Positions 24,027 through 34,929 of a stretch of 64,000 nt of DNA are shown here, piece after piece. A program made the position numbers and the translations under genes. The stretch is taken from contig CM049315.1 of the NCBI GenBank assembly GCA_026874595.1, positions 4,026,664-4,090,663 of the forward strand, given 5' to 3'. The stretch's first letter is position 1. Each line of letters opens with the position of its first letter. The notes under the pieces were generated by a model. That model was given only the letters and a program-made list of their open reading frames with translations, did not search any database and was not told the origin of the DNA. This stretch comes from Sipunculus nudus (lineage: Eukaryota > Annelida > Sipuncula > Golfingiida > Sipunculidae).

Positions 24027-25600
24027 ACGGGTAGTTGACAAGCGACTACGTGTATCCGCCAAAATTAGAGTGGAACGGGTGAAGTGAGGCATGGATTGAG
24101 TGGCAAGGGGAAATAGAGTGAGGTGTAATTAATGCATATTAGCATGGATGTCTGCAGCCGAAATGTGTATGTATGTTGCGCCACCTACCACAAAATCCAG
24201 AAAGCTGTCCCAGTTGTATACAAATGCAAAATTTAAGGCAGATAAGTCAAACCACTATATGTATATGAGTGATTTTATCCCATAGCAGAAAAACAGAAGG
24301 ACTTGTGCAAAAATGGTGGCAGGTGGCGCCACCAATTTTGTGTATGATTAAGAGCTATGCGAGATATATACACATGCAAACTTCCAGGGAGGTATGTCCA
24401 ACCAGTCTTGAGATATAAGCCTGAATGTCTGCGGCCTTAACATAAATGTAGTAGGCGCCAACTGCCAAAAAAAATCAAGAAAGCTATCCAAGATGTATAA
24501 ACACGCAAAATTTTACACAATCGATCAAACGGGTCCCAAGATATGAGCTTTGATGTCTGCAGCGTAAACTAGAATGTAGGTGGCGCCACCTGTCATAAAA
24601 TCAAGAAAGCTGTCCAGGATGTATAAACCAGCAAAAATTTAGGCAGATATGTCAAACTACTGACGAGATATGAGTGATTTTATCCCACGGCAGACAAAAA
24701 GACGGACGCTATGCTAAAATGGTTAAAGGTGGCGCCACCAGTTTTGCGTATGATAAAGAGCTATGTGAGATCTATACACATGTAGAATTTTGTTCCAATC
24801 GGTCAAACGGTTACCGAGATATGAGCTTGGATGTCTGCAGCGTAAACTAGCATGTAGGTGGCGCCACCTGTCATAAAATCAAGAAAGCTGACCAGGATGT
24901 ATAAACCTGCAAAATTTTAGGCAGATAAGTCGAGATATAAGTGATTTTATCCCACGGCAGACAAACAGACGGACGCTATGCAAAAATGCTTGCAGGTGGC
25001 GCTACCAATTTTGTTTATGATTAAGAGCTATGTGAGATCTATACACATGCAAATTTTCAGGGGGATATGTCCAACCAGTCCTGAGATATAAGCATGGATG
25101 TCTGCAGAATAAACGTGAATGTAGGTGGCGCCACATGTTATAAAATCAAGAAAGCTATCCAGGATGTATACGCATGCCGAATTTGAAGTGAATTATTAAA
25201 ACCACTGCAGAGAAATGAGTGATTTTAACCAAAGGCAGACGAACAGATGGACACTCTGCAAACATGGTTGCAGGTGACGCCACCATTTTTTGTTTATCTT
25301 ATTAAGCTATCCAAGGCCGCGCTACATTTGTACAAAAAATTTTTTCCTGATCGGTCAAACGAGATATGCGGGTTTATGTGTAGAAACAGACGCACAAATG
25401 GACGCTGGGCAGAGAGGAAAGGTCAGAGGTCAACGCCAATTGGTTAGGCACTAGTTCACATGTGACCCGATAATTGGTGTAAGTTTCGGAAAATCCGTCC
25501 AGTAGTCTCAATGGAGTTCTCCGGAAACGAACACGGCGGCGGCGGCGGCGGCGGAACCCGGTCAAAAACATAGTAAACTTCGTTTCGGCGGATACAATTA
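24027..25600 (+). mobile_element. Non-autonomous element rich in the GGTGGCGCCACC palindrome
   Basis: The left end has a small hairpin (GTAGT/ACTAC, 24031-24049), then TATCCGCC (24053-24060). The right end has the complement GGCGGATA (25587-25594) after a (CGG)n tract at about 25533-25553, and continues CAATTA, just as the 3576-4690 element ends GGCGATACAATAA. Internal units of about 270 bp carry two palindromes each: one set reads AGGTGGCGCCACCA followed by TTTTG, the other AGGTGGCGCCACCTGTCATA. No coding sequence. Confidence 0.65.
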
Positions 25601-26595
25601 TGGGATGTATCTGCTCTGGTCAACTTTCCGTCGAGCAATAAGAAAGAACTGAGAATTGACACTTGATGAACGTTACATGAAACGAAAGAATAAACGTTAA
25701 TTTGACTTGGGAACTACGAACCAGAAGTTATCTCTTCATCTTCATCTTCCATCAAATTCACAAGAATCTACAGCGTCGCAGCGAGAACTGTTTTCATGCA
25801 GCGAGACCCGGATCAGCTTTACCTTATAAGGAATACCGTAAGGACTCCGTGAATTCTGGCCGTAAATAAAACCCCTTAAAAATGACCGCGCTTGTATATA
25901 AGCTTAGCGCTATGACGAAATGTCATAATGCTGCAGTAGCCACATGAAAGAGATGAAATGTTAACTTATTTACTATTCAAACATCGACCTAGAAATAACT
26001 AGGTATAGCTAACCTGACAGGTAAAACTGGGTATGTCCCTCGATAGACACTGATATTAATACGTTAGACGTTTCTTGCCGACCAGTTTTATTAAAACAAA
26101 TTAAATCATTCATTCTTAGACAAAGGTTAGGCCTACTCAGGGTGCTGCTGCATTGTGCTATAAATCTCTAATTCTAATAGTTCTCTTTTGTAGTAACTTT
26201 TCTAGGATATCAGTGCGATATCTTATTGAAATTTGTTAATTCTATTTTCCCTTAAAGAATTTTCCGAGAGGCTGGAGCTTAAATTCGTTATTTTTTATTG
26301 AAAAATTACAGCTGTGACTGTATTGTGTTTCTTATTCTAGTTGGGATAATAGCCAGATGATTGTTTTGATAATTTATTGTGCATTAATATGGAGTATCAT
26401 GTTTAGATAACAGGGCGAGATAGTTGGTTAAAGGACACACGTGTCTCGCAAGATGTTAATTTCAGGGCAGTTTAGTTGTTAGCGAGCATTTGTATCTCGT
26501 CTGATGTTAATTTCAGTATTGTTTAATTTAGACGGAGCCGCCTCTGTTTTGGCCATTACTAGTGTTTGTTGTAGATATCAAAGGAAGTGCAACTG
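25601..26595. other. AT-rich DNA with one MITE-family marker
   Basis: GAATTTTCCGAGAGGCTGGA near 26258 matches the internal marker of the MITE at 41136. Ends are not clear. Otherwise nothing is recognised. Confidence 0.35.
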
Positions 26596-26598
26596 TGT

Positions 26599-27173
26599 AA
26601 AGCCTCGGTCACAACCGGGATACGGTCGCCGTAAGGCGAGTGTTTTGGGCTATTCCGTGCGGCAGACGCACGGCAACAGTGCGTTTTTCAAAGGCCGCAG
26701 GGACTCCGCAACGACCGTAACTGACATTAGCGCAAGCACATTAGTTGAAGCGGCGGCCGTGCGTCAGGCAGCCACCTACGGGCTCCGAAAGTTGATGCGG
26801 CGGCCGTGCGTCAGGCAGCCACCTACGGGCTCCGTACGGGCATCCGTGCCATTTTTAACGCCAACTCGGCTACCCGAGAGACGTACGGCGTACCTGCGGC
26901 TGTTGTAAGGGGCCACTTCCGCAAGGTTAGCTTGCGGCGTCCGCAGGGTTAGCTTACTTTACCGTGCGAAGGCCGTGAGAATGCGAAAGACACCGTGCCG
27001 TTTCTGTACGTCGGCCGCATAAGTATTCCTGTTGTTTCAAAAACCCTAAGGTGATCTACGATGTGCGGTGGCCGCAGCGGGTTGTGACCGAGGCTTAAGT
27101 ATTTCTGCGGTCCCAAAAACCGTGCGGTACTCTACGGTGTGCGGTGACCGCAGCGGGTTGTGACCGAGGCTTA
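26599..27173. mobile_element. GC-rich TIR transposon with tandemly duplicated right end
   Basis: AAGCCTCGGTCACAACC at the left is complemented by GGTTGTGACCGAGGCTT, which occurs twice at the right (ending 27096 and 27173) because the terminal 76-77 bp are duplicated. Inside, a 47-bp period (GCGGCGGCCGTGCGTCAGGC at 26750 and 26797) repeats twice. The interior is far richer in GC than its flanks. The 134-residue frame at 26504-26908 is Arg/Ala-rich low-complexity translation, not a recognised transposase. Confidence 0.75.
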
Positions 27174-27179
27174 AGTTAG

Positions 27180-27717
27180 ATTTTCTCACACTCTCCTGCT
27201 AGAGGCGTTTCCTTATTAAAGTTCGCGCAGTGATTGACGGTCGGCGTAATATAGAGTAATGATTAGCCAGAGGACAATCGGGAGTTGTGACGTTAGCAAG
27301 CATTTATAAGGAGTGGAGTGGGACTTTTTCGACAAGGGCCCGTTTCAGTGTACCGATGAGGTATAGACTGACATTACTAATAGCACTCCTGGGCCGGTCT
27401 GCACATGTTAAGTGGAGACAGCTGAGATATGGTGTCTACGAACGTAGTTAGTCGATGTCTGAGGCCACAAGTGACTTCTCTGTAAAGGACTTCAGAGCAA
27501 ATAACGCATTTTGCCGACCGACTGGTAATCTGGCAGATTGCTACTTGTTGTGTGCGCTTCAAGGAACAGACCGAGGACTTAATATACACATTACTGGTAA
27601 GGTACAGGATATTGCTGTGTGGAAGCTAATTCTGGTACCAGGTCTGGATGATTCCAGATGATATCAGCTGTGAGAGACTGTGATTGTCTGTGCGCGTTAC
27701 GTGGACTGTAAAACGTT
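27180..27717. other. Moderately GC-rich unassigned DNA
   Basis: Overlapping frames on both strands at 27377-27661 have more balanced composition than usual here but match nothing I know. An exon or retroelement fragment is possible. Confidence 0.25.
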
Positions 27718-27767
27718 TATACACAGCGAGAGGTTGAGGATTATAGATACTCCATGAATTCAGGATA
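27718..27767 (+). repeat. 50-bp direct repeat, left copy
   Basis: TATACACAGCGAGAGGTTGA through CCATGAATTCAGGATA recurs at 30092-30141 with two substitutions. The pair brackets the 27922-30090 element plus 154 bp of other DNA. Confidence 0.85.
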
Positions 27768-27921
27768 GTGTTACATCCCGGTGTTACGTGTGTGCGCGAT
27801 AGCCAAGTGGTTAGGAACCGAGAGATCAGGAACTTTGCTATTTGCCGTCATGATTGGACTGTGTATTTATGTGATTATATTCCTTATTGGTGTAAAGAGA
27901 ACGCCTCCCCAGAGAAGTAGA

Positions 27922-30090
27922 TTTTAGCTCAGCTCACTGTAAGTCATCTGAGCTATAGCGATCACCCTTTGTCCGGCGTCCGTCCGTTAACAGGGCCCAA
28001 ATCGTAACCATTAGACCAAGAAACTTCTAACTGTATATCCAGGGAGGTCCTGGGCAAATCTCCTTGAAAACCTGAAATTAGGTCATGGTGACCTATATTT
28101 TGTGACTTACGGGCCGAAAACATGATTTTGAGCACCCAGACAGTCAGACGGGGCACAAATTGTATCTATTAGGCCTAGAAACCTCTAACCTGACATTTAG
28201 GGATACCCTAGGTAAATGTCCTTGGAAACCTGAAACTAGGTCACTCTGACCTATATTCTGCGACCTATAGGGAAAAGATGTCATATGAGCACCCTGCATG
28301 TCAGATGGGGACAAATCGTATGTGTGGAGCCTAGAATCGTCTTACACAATATCCTGGGTGTTTCTAGGCAAATCTCCTTGGAAACCTGAAATTAGGTCAT
28401 GGGGACCTATATTTTATGACCTAAGGGCCAAAAAACATGATTTTTAGCATCCAGACAGTCAGAAGGGGCAAAAATTGAATCGATAAGGCCTAGAATCCTC
28501 AAATGTGACTTTTTAGGGAGGTCCTAGGCAAATCTACTTGGAAAGCTGAAATTAGGTCATGGTGACCTATATTTTGTGACCTACAGGCTGAAAACATGAT
28601 TTCGTGCACCCTGAATGTCGGATGGGGACAAATCGTATATGTGAGGCCTAGAATCTTTTAACTCAATATCCTGGGAGTTTCTAGGCAAATCTTCTTGGAA
28701 ACCTAAAATTAGGTCACAGTGACCTATATTTTGTGACCTATGGGCCGAAAATATGATTTTGAGCACCCATACAGTCAGATGGGGCACAAATAGTATCCAT
28801 TAGGCCTAGAATCCATCAACAAAACATTTAGGGAGGTCCTAGGCAAATGTCCTTGGAAACCTGAAATTAGGTCACTGTGACCTATATTCTGCGACCTATA
28901 GGAAAAAGATGTCGTATGAACACCCTGAATGTCAGATGTTGACAAATCATATCTGTAAGGCCTAGAATCTTCTTACACGATATCCTGGGAGGCTCTAGGC
29001 AAATCTTCTTGGAAGCCTGAAATTAGGTCATGGTGACCTACATTTTGTGACCTACGAGACAAAAACTTGATTTTGAGCACCCTGAATGTCAGATGGGCAC
29101 AAATCGTATCTGTTAGGCATAGAATCTTCTCATGCAACATCCTTGGAGGTTCTAGGCAAATCACCTTGGAAACTTGAAATTAGGTAATGGTGACCTACAT
29201 TTTGTGACGTACAGGCCAATAACAGGATTTTGAGCATTCAGAAAGTCAGGCAGGGCACACATTGTATTTGTTAGGCTTAGAATCTTTTGATGTAACATTC
29301 TGAGAAGTCCTTGGCAAATGTCTGTGGAAAACTGAAATTAGGTTACAATGACCTATATTTTGCAACCTTCAGGGAAAGAAGTCATAAAGGCACCCAGACA
29401 GTCAGTCAGGGCACACATTGAATCTGTTAGGCCTAAAATCTTCTTATGTAACATTCTGAGACGTCCTTGGTCAATGTCCTTGAAGAACTGAAATTATTCA
29501 CCATGACCTATATTTTGCAACCTATCAGAAAAGATGTCATATAAGCACCCAGACAGTCAGACAGGCACAAATTGTATCCATTAGGCCTAGAATCTTTTAA
29601 TGTAAAATTCAGGGAGGTCTTAGTCAAGTGTCCTTGGAAATCTGAAATAAGGTCATGATGACCTATATTGTGTGACCTTTGGGCTGAAAAATAGTTGAGC
29701 ACCCTGGCAGACAAGGCACAAATTGTATCCGTTAGCCCTAGAATCTTCTAACATGACATTCAGGGAAATCTTTGGAATTTCTCCTTGGAAACCTGAAATT
29801 GGATCATGGTGACCTATATTCTGCCAGCTATGGACAAGAAACATGATTTTGAGCACCCAGACAGACAGGGAACAAATTGTATCCCTTTTCCTTTGAACCC
29901 TTTATTGTGAAATCCAGGGGGGTCCTGGGCAGGTCTCTTATGAATCCTGAAATTTTTAGTTTCTGTCCATTTTTTCAACACTGCAACTTTAGCCATAGGC
30001 TATTCTCACAGAAAATATATAACATTAATAAAAAATGAGCACCCAGTCTAACTTAGCTGAGCGTCATGGCCCATTGGCCACTTGTTTAGT
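27922..30090 (-). mobile_element. Helentron/pearl-like element with about twelve ~157-bp units, - strand
   Basis: On the - strand it starts AAACAAG, then a near-palindrome TGGCCAATGGGCCA, then GCTCAGCT. It ends with (CGGA), a hairpin at 27926-27954 containing AGCTGAGCT, then AAAA. In between, a unit of about 157 bp repeats roughly 12 times, marked by AGGTCATGGTGACCTATATT, TCCTTGGAAACCTGAAATTA and AGGCCTAGAATCTTC. Pearl elements of bivalves are known for core repeats near this size, which fits. The short - strand frames (FSAxRSQNIGHHDLISGFQ) are translated repeat. Confidence 0.78.
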
Positions 30091-30091
30091 G

Positions 30092-30141
30092 TATACACAG
30101 CGAGAGATTGAGGATTGTAGATACTCCATGAATTCAGGATA
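30092..30141 (+). repeat. 50-bp direct repeat, right copy
   Basis: This is the second copy of the 27718-27767 repeat, starting within a few bases of the 5' terminus of the - strand element. It may mark a tandem duplication of the target, or the insertion context. Confidence 0.85.
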
Positions 30142-30906
30142 TGTATATATTATTGTTTTGTTAACACAGGTCTTATTTGTTTTTTTTTAGTGCACGTATG
30201 TACGAGCCAGTTTGTTTGACTCTTAAAAGAACCTGCACGTTAACATCTTTACTGGTGTGACAGAGAAAACCAACCTTTTTGATCTAATTATTATTATCGA
30301 AATTAATTCAGGTATTTTACATGCAACATATACTGAAATTGGTGTCTGTCGGATCTGTAAACCATAAACTACACCACATTTCCACCTGATCAATTTATAG
30401 GTGACCACGTATTGTGGTCATTCTCAAAGATGATCACGATTATAGAATTCTCGTGCAGAATGTTAAATTGTAGTTCTTACTGCACTTCTTATATATATAC
30501 ATATATGGGGCCAATATCGGCAACAAGTCTCTGGCCATTTCGTTTTAATTGAAACTATACGTGTGCTGATGATCGCTCAAAGTGCAAATTACGCTCGAAA
30601 TTTGACTGATATGTGGTTCTGTTGTAGGGCTCATCTTCTCTTACTTACAACACCTCAGCCAACAGTTTCAGTAACACCACACTAAAATTATGTTTACCAC
30701 AGGGGCTTCCGGGGCAGACTTAAGAATTCGGAAGGAAGAACTGCTAATCGATTAAAAGTATGTGTGGTTTACCCCAGTTAACAGTTTGTTACCCCAAAGC
30801 TGTACTCTGTGTCATGTAAGGGTAGATTTCGGGGGTGGAATTTAAGACCTGGAAGTTTGAGGAAAAGCGGTGCAAATTGAATACAATCTTGCAAACGGCG
30901 ACGATG
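30142..30906. other. No recognised feature
   Basis: AT-rich and closed in all frames. I see nothing beyond short low-complexity runs. Confidence 0.35.
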
Positions 30907-31412
30907 TTTTGTTAATACCATCGGGCAATCGACAACAATATTTTGTTTATACCTTCGGTCCATCGACATGAACAGTTTGTTTATACAGTCGGCCCACAGG
31001 CATCAATAATTTGTTTACACTTTCGGCCCATCGGCATCAATATTTCGTTTATACCATTGGCCCACCGGCAGCAATATTTCATTAATACCGTCCGCCCCAC
31101 CGGCATAAACAATTCGTTTAAACCATTGGCCAACCGGTAAAGGTCTATATCTGTTTATGCTAACGGTCCATCAAAAAATGTATTTTGTTTATACCATTGG
31201 CCAACCGATAACTATATCTGTTTATGCTACCGGTCCACCAACAAATTTATTTTGTTTATACCATTGGCCAACCGATAACTATATCTGTTTATGCTATCGG
31301 TCCAACAACAGATTTATTTGGTTTTTACCACCAACCCACCGACGGCAATATTTGTTTACACTATCTGCCGGCCAATCAACGACAATATTTGTTTCAGCTA
31401 TGGGCCCAACCA
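30907..31412 (+). repeat. 34-bp tandem array with a 68-bp higher-order part
   Basis: A unit approximated by TTTTGTTTATACCATTGGCC plus CACCGGCATCAATA starts at 30907, 30941, 30975, 31009 and 31043, a 34-bp period, for about 15 copies. From about 31150 two alternating variants (TGTTTATGCTACCGGTCC and TGTTTATACCATTGGCCAAC) make a 68-bp dimer repeated at least twice. Overlapping Tyr/Thr/Pro-rich frames are artefacts. Confidence 0.85.
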
Positions 31413-31629
31413 GGAATCTTCCCGCCCCTGGTATCATGATTCTAAGAGCAGTCATAATTAACCCTGACTTTAATCATACACATATATTAAGGTTGTTCCT
31501 GGAATTAGTATTTAAAAATACACGAAGTTACATGAATTACATAAATTAAACTGGTGGTTTCCTCCGAGATTATTTTATTTGGAAAATTCGTTGATGTAAA
31601 CTTGTTATCCCATTTCGAACAAGTTGCAG

Positions 31630-32020
31630 GAGGGGATACATTAGCGCCTCTATTCATGCGTCCGTCCGTCCTCCTGTCAGTCCGGCCTTCTGTCTGTATG
31701 AAACGGACGCTTTTTCAGCCAAAAAATTTGATCAAAACCTTTCATTTTTCACATATAGCTTTTTAGGTCACTGGGTCAAAGGTCAAGGTCAAATGGCCTG
31801 CTTCTTAAAATAACTTGTGTACGCATTTTATGACCGAGTTTTTATCCAAAACCTTCAATCTTTCACTGATGACTCAGCTTCCAATAGAGGGGGAACCTTT
31901 CAATTTTGAGACCACGGGGTCAAGGGTAAAGGTCACAGAAAGGCCCTATTAAATTTTTTCACTGTTTACTACATCCAGCTTAATGATGATCTCGTGCAAG
32001 GGGATGCTCCGCTTTGAAGA
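31630..32020. repeat. Dispersed-repeat fragment with GGTCAAGGTCA motifs
   Basis: A CGTCCGTCC tract is followed by GGTCACTGGGTCAAAGGTCA-type phrases similar in style to units in the elements near 3.7 kb and 28 kb. No ends were located. Confidence 0.4.
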
Positions 32021-33380
32021 GCCTTTTTTAAAATATAAATTTAACAGCTAATCATGACAGCTAATCATATCTTGAGCTGCAGAATGTTTTACCTTTGGTG
32101 TTATAAACATATTATGTAGAGTATTTTGTTCAAGCAATCGCTTCAATTTTTAGAATCGTAATAACACGTTACTTCAGCCAAACCAGTTTCGGCCGGTACA
32201 GTTGGTCCAGTCAGATTTAACGACCACGGCCAAATGGGTATGAACTATTGTGGTTGTTACGGCATTTGGATATAAGCTCACTACGTCTATTTATTAGTTC
32301 ATTTTCCGGCTCCAATTTACATAGAAATATTTGAAAAGTTTCTGCCATTCAAAGGTTGCATTGTCTAGAAGTTAAGTTCGTTTGTTGGTATAACAGTATT
32401 TTCCCAAGAGACTGCGGTATTTTTCCTACTTAAGTCCCATATAACTTTGAGAGCTCTGTTTCTTTTTCACATTGTACATTGAGGAGTTATTCAGAATGGT
32501 TATTGTAATATAGTCCTGAAGGTTCCGCTTGTCATCCCGATATAGCATGTATTTTTTCGGTCACTCTTGTTTGTCACATTATACACTATGTTACTAGCCA
32601 GTGGCCTCCCAATAGGCAGCTATTTTCCCGTCTGCTAATGCACGTCTTTTCAGGGGTCGTTAGGTGGGTTTTGCCAATATTTGCTAATGAGTATTTTTTA
32701 TATCTGTTGTTCATATTCCTCGTGCAGGCGTGACTTATTTTCACTATGTTTCTATTGAATATTTTATGGAGTAAATATGACCTCATGGGAAATATCTAAT
32801 CAGAAGTTTCATGAACTGTCCACCCACTTTCGTCTTTGTATTTACATTTTATGGTGGGTTACACCAAATTATTTGCACCCTTTGTTGTTCGTTGTTTGCG
32901 TTGTCGGTTGTGTATTAATAATATAATGCCTTCCTGGTATTCCGCCTTCTCTAATGCTGTATTGTAGTCTGCTTCTTCGAATATTTCCAGGCTTGAAGAT
33001 GACTTAGAAATTCTTCTGAAGATCTATCACATCTATCACTGCGTGCGTGAAACTAGAGTAGTAACTGTGTGGTTGATCAAAGGTGAGTTTTTCACGCTAG
33101 AACAAAGGTGGCCTTCGATACGAGTGAACAGATTTGGCACGATTCCAAAATGGTGAAGAATCCATTCATACATACTATGGTGATACAGACGGACACTATT
33201 ATTATTCCGTGGCTATACCCTAACTATGTGACAATTTTAATCATAACCCATTCATATTATTAAAAAAAAAAGAAATTTAAAAAAAAAAAAAAACACACAC
33301 AAACAAAAAATGACCGAGAAACGACGATAAAACATCGCTTCCAGGTGGCGGCATAAATGTATGTTTTACATATTTATATG
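32021..33380. other. No recognised gene; ends in an A-rich tract
   Basis: A-rich runs at about 33262-33312 are the only clear structure. A 66-codon - strand frame at 32586-32786 has no recognisable features. Confidence 0.3.
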
Positions 33381-33740
33381 TGGAGTGTGGTGGTGTAATG
33401 GTTAGTGCGCTGGACTTGTGACCGCAAAGTTTTTGGCTCGCGTTCCGATCTGACCGCCGTCTGCACTATATTATAAGACTCCTAGCCAAAGTCTTAACCA
33501 CAAGGGTGCGCTCTCTCGACCCAGGAGTGAATGGGTTCTGGTCATGGAAGGCAAGGTAAATGTAAAACGAATAATTACCTTCTTGCGCCTGTTAGCGCTT
33601 GGGTTGTATGCTCCACGGGGAACCGAGAAAAGCTACAAGAATGAACAGGCCCGAAAGACCATGCAGGCAAAGGGTAACGTCGGATGAGACTGACAGGTTC
33701 CGTGATATCAGACTATAAACCCTAACCTTTTAACCTTTAA
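33381..33740 (+). mobile_element. tRNA-derived SINE
   Basis: The head GGTGGTGTAATGGTTAGTGC, then GCTGGACTTGTGACCGCAAA, and GCGTTCCGATC resemble a tRNA A box, anticodon region and B box in correct order and spacing. A body of about 250 bp follows (including TTGCGCCTGTTAGCGCTTGG). The tail is a CTAACC/TTAACC-type simple repeat (AACCCTAACCTTTTAACC) ending near 33740. The order is typical of full-length SINEs. Confidence 0.7.
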
Positions 33741-34565
33741 TATAGTTCTTTTAATGTATATATACGTGTATATATATTATATCCGCTGGGGGCGCAGATC
33801 CATAACTTCGTGACGTCAATATCGACGACACTATCTGAAGTACTTACTGTGAGGCGGGATATTGCAAAAACAATAATGCAAATGGTGATGCAAGCATGAA
33901 ATTTGGCACAGAGGCTATTCAGGTCTTCCATATGAAAAAAAAAAAACAAAAAAAAAAACCGCGTAACAAAATGACTTACTTGGCCTTGACCTTGGTTCTT
34001 CTGTTTGTTTGTCTGTCCTTCGGCTATCACTTTATTATATAACTTTGCTACTTTTAAAGCAGTAAAATTGATTTTTTTCTTTTGGTTGCATTTAAAAAGC
34101 TTTCATTGCATCAATGGTACATCTTACCAAATCTTACACTGTTTGTACAGCACATGGCCCCATTTACATATATTTCAGTAGGTTAAAATTGTAGGTTACA
34201 ATCTAAAAATGATTCAAATAATCACAGTAACTTCAGACAATTTGAAAGTACCTTTCGATAATTACATTCTTAAAAATCAAAGAAATGACTGAGAAGGTGC
34301 ACCTACTTTCATTAAAAGCTGCTCTGTAAGAAAACATACGTAAGGCAAATTAAACCTGGCAATGTCAGAATCACAAAACTGGTTTAAAACGTTTAATCGA
34401 AATTGTAATGGTGAAGTTCAAATCAGCACAGTCAAATTACCACGCTCCACTATAACTAACTTTCCAAATTTTCCCAAGGGTTCTAATTTTGTAGAAGATT
34501 TTTAAAACAAAACGACGTAAACCGCCCTGCCTGTCTGCGTCAGGGTCGATATTCGCATCTGTTTT
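33741..34565. other. AT-rich DNA with repeat-like fragments
   Basis: An A-rich tract lies near 33935-33960, followed by GGCCTTGACCTTGG, a phrase typical of the local dispersed repeats. Nothing coding is supported. Confidence 0.3.
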
Positions 34566-34840
34566 ATAAAAGTTAATTCCATGTGGTAGTAGTTCGGTAT
34601 AGCATTGTAAAAATAAACATATGATAAGAAGATAAATTATTAAAAAGAAAGTAATCGGAGACCACGACCTTTGCCAGGAGCTTAATCAGATAACACAGCA
34701 ACACAAGAAACATTTGACAAGGTTCACTGGTTAGCTCTATAACAATGGTTCTGGTACTCGACCAGGACAAAAGAAATAATCATATGTCGTAATGAAAAGG
34801 AAGCATTTGAATAAAAAAATATAAAAATGATCAAGATTAC

Positions 34841-34915
34841 CTCCAAAATTTGATGAATTGTTCCTGGGGTATTATCCCTACGTCCACAAATTTTGAGACG
34901 ACTTGAATCGTCCAT
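34841..34915 (-). CDS. Possible first coding exon of a divergent gene
   Basis: On the - strand an ATG in a strong context (CAACCATGG) opens 25 codons beginning MDDSSRLKICGRRDNTPG. It ends in phase 0 at TTGGAG|gtaatc. Composition and the polar, non-repetitive peptide look coding, unlike the surrounding AT-rich frames. I cannot place a second exon convincingly: an acceptor-like site near 34565 leads only to a short frame. The start faces away from the membrane-protein gene 1.15 kb to the right. Confidence 0.3.
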
Positions 34916-34929
34916 GGTTGAAGATAATA

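Noticed and set aside
26504-26908. 134-residue frame as a gene
   Set aside because: It lies inside a TIR element with an internal 47-bp duplication and has Arg/Ala-rich composition caused by high GC.
27795-27860. tRNA gene (GATAGCCAAGTGGTTAGGAA looks like an A box)
   Set aside because: No B box or closing acceptor stem is visible. At most it is an old SINE or tRNA fragment.
27718-30141. The 50-bp direct repeats as LTRs
   Set aside because: They are too short, there is no primer-binding or polypurine site or retroviral-type coding sequence between them, and the interior has Helentron-like ends.
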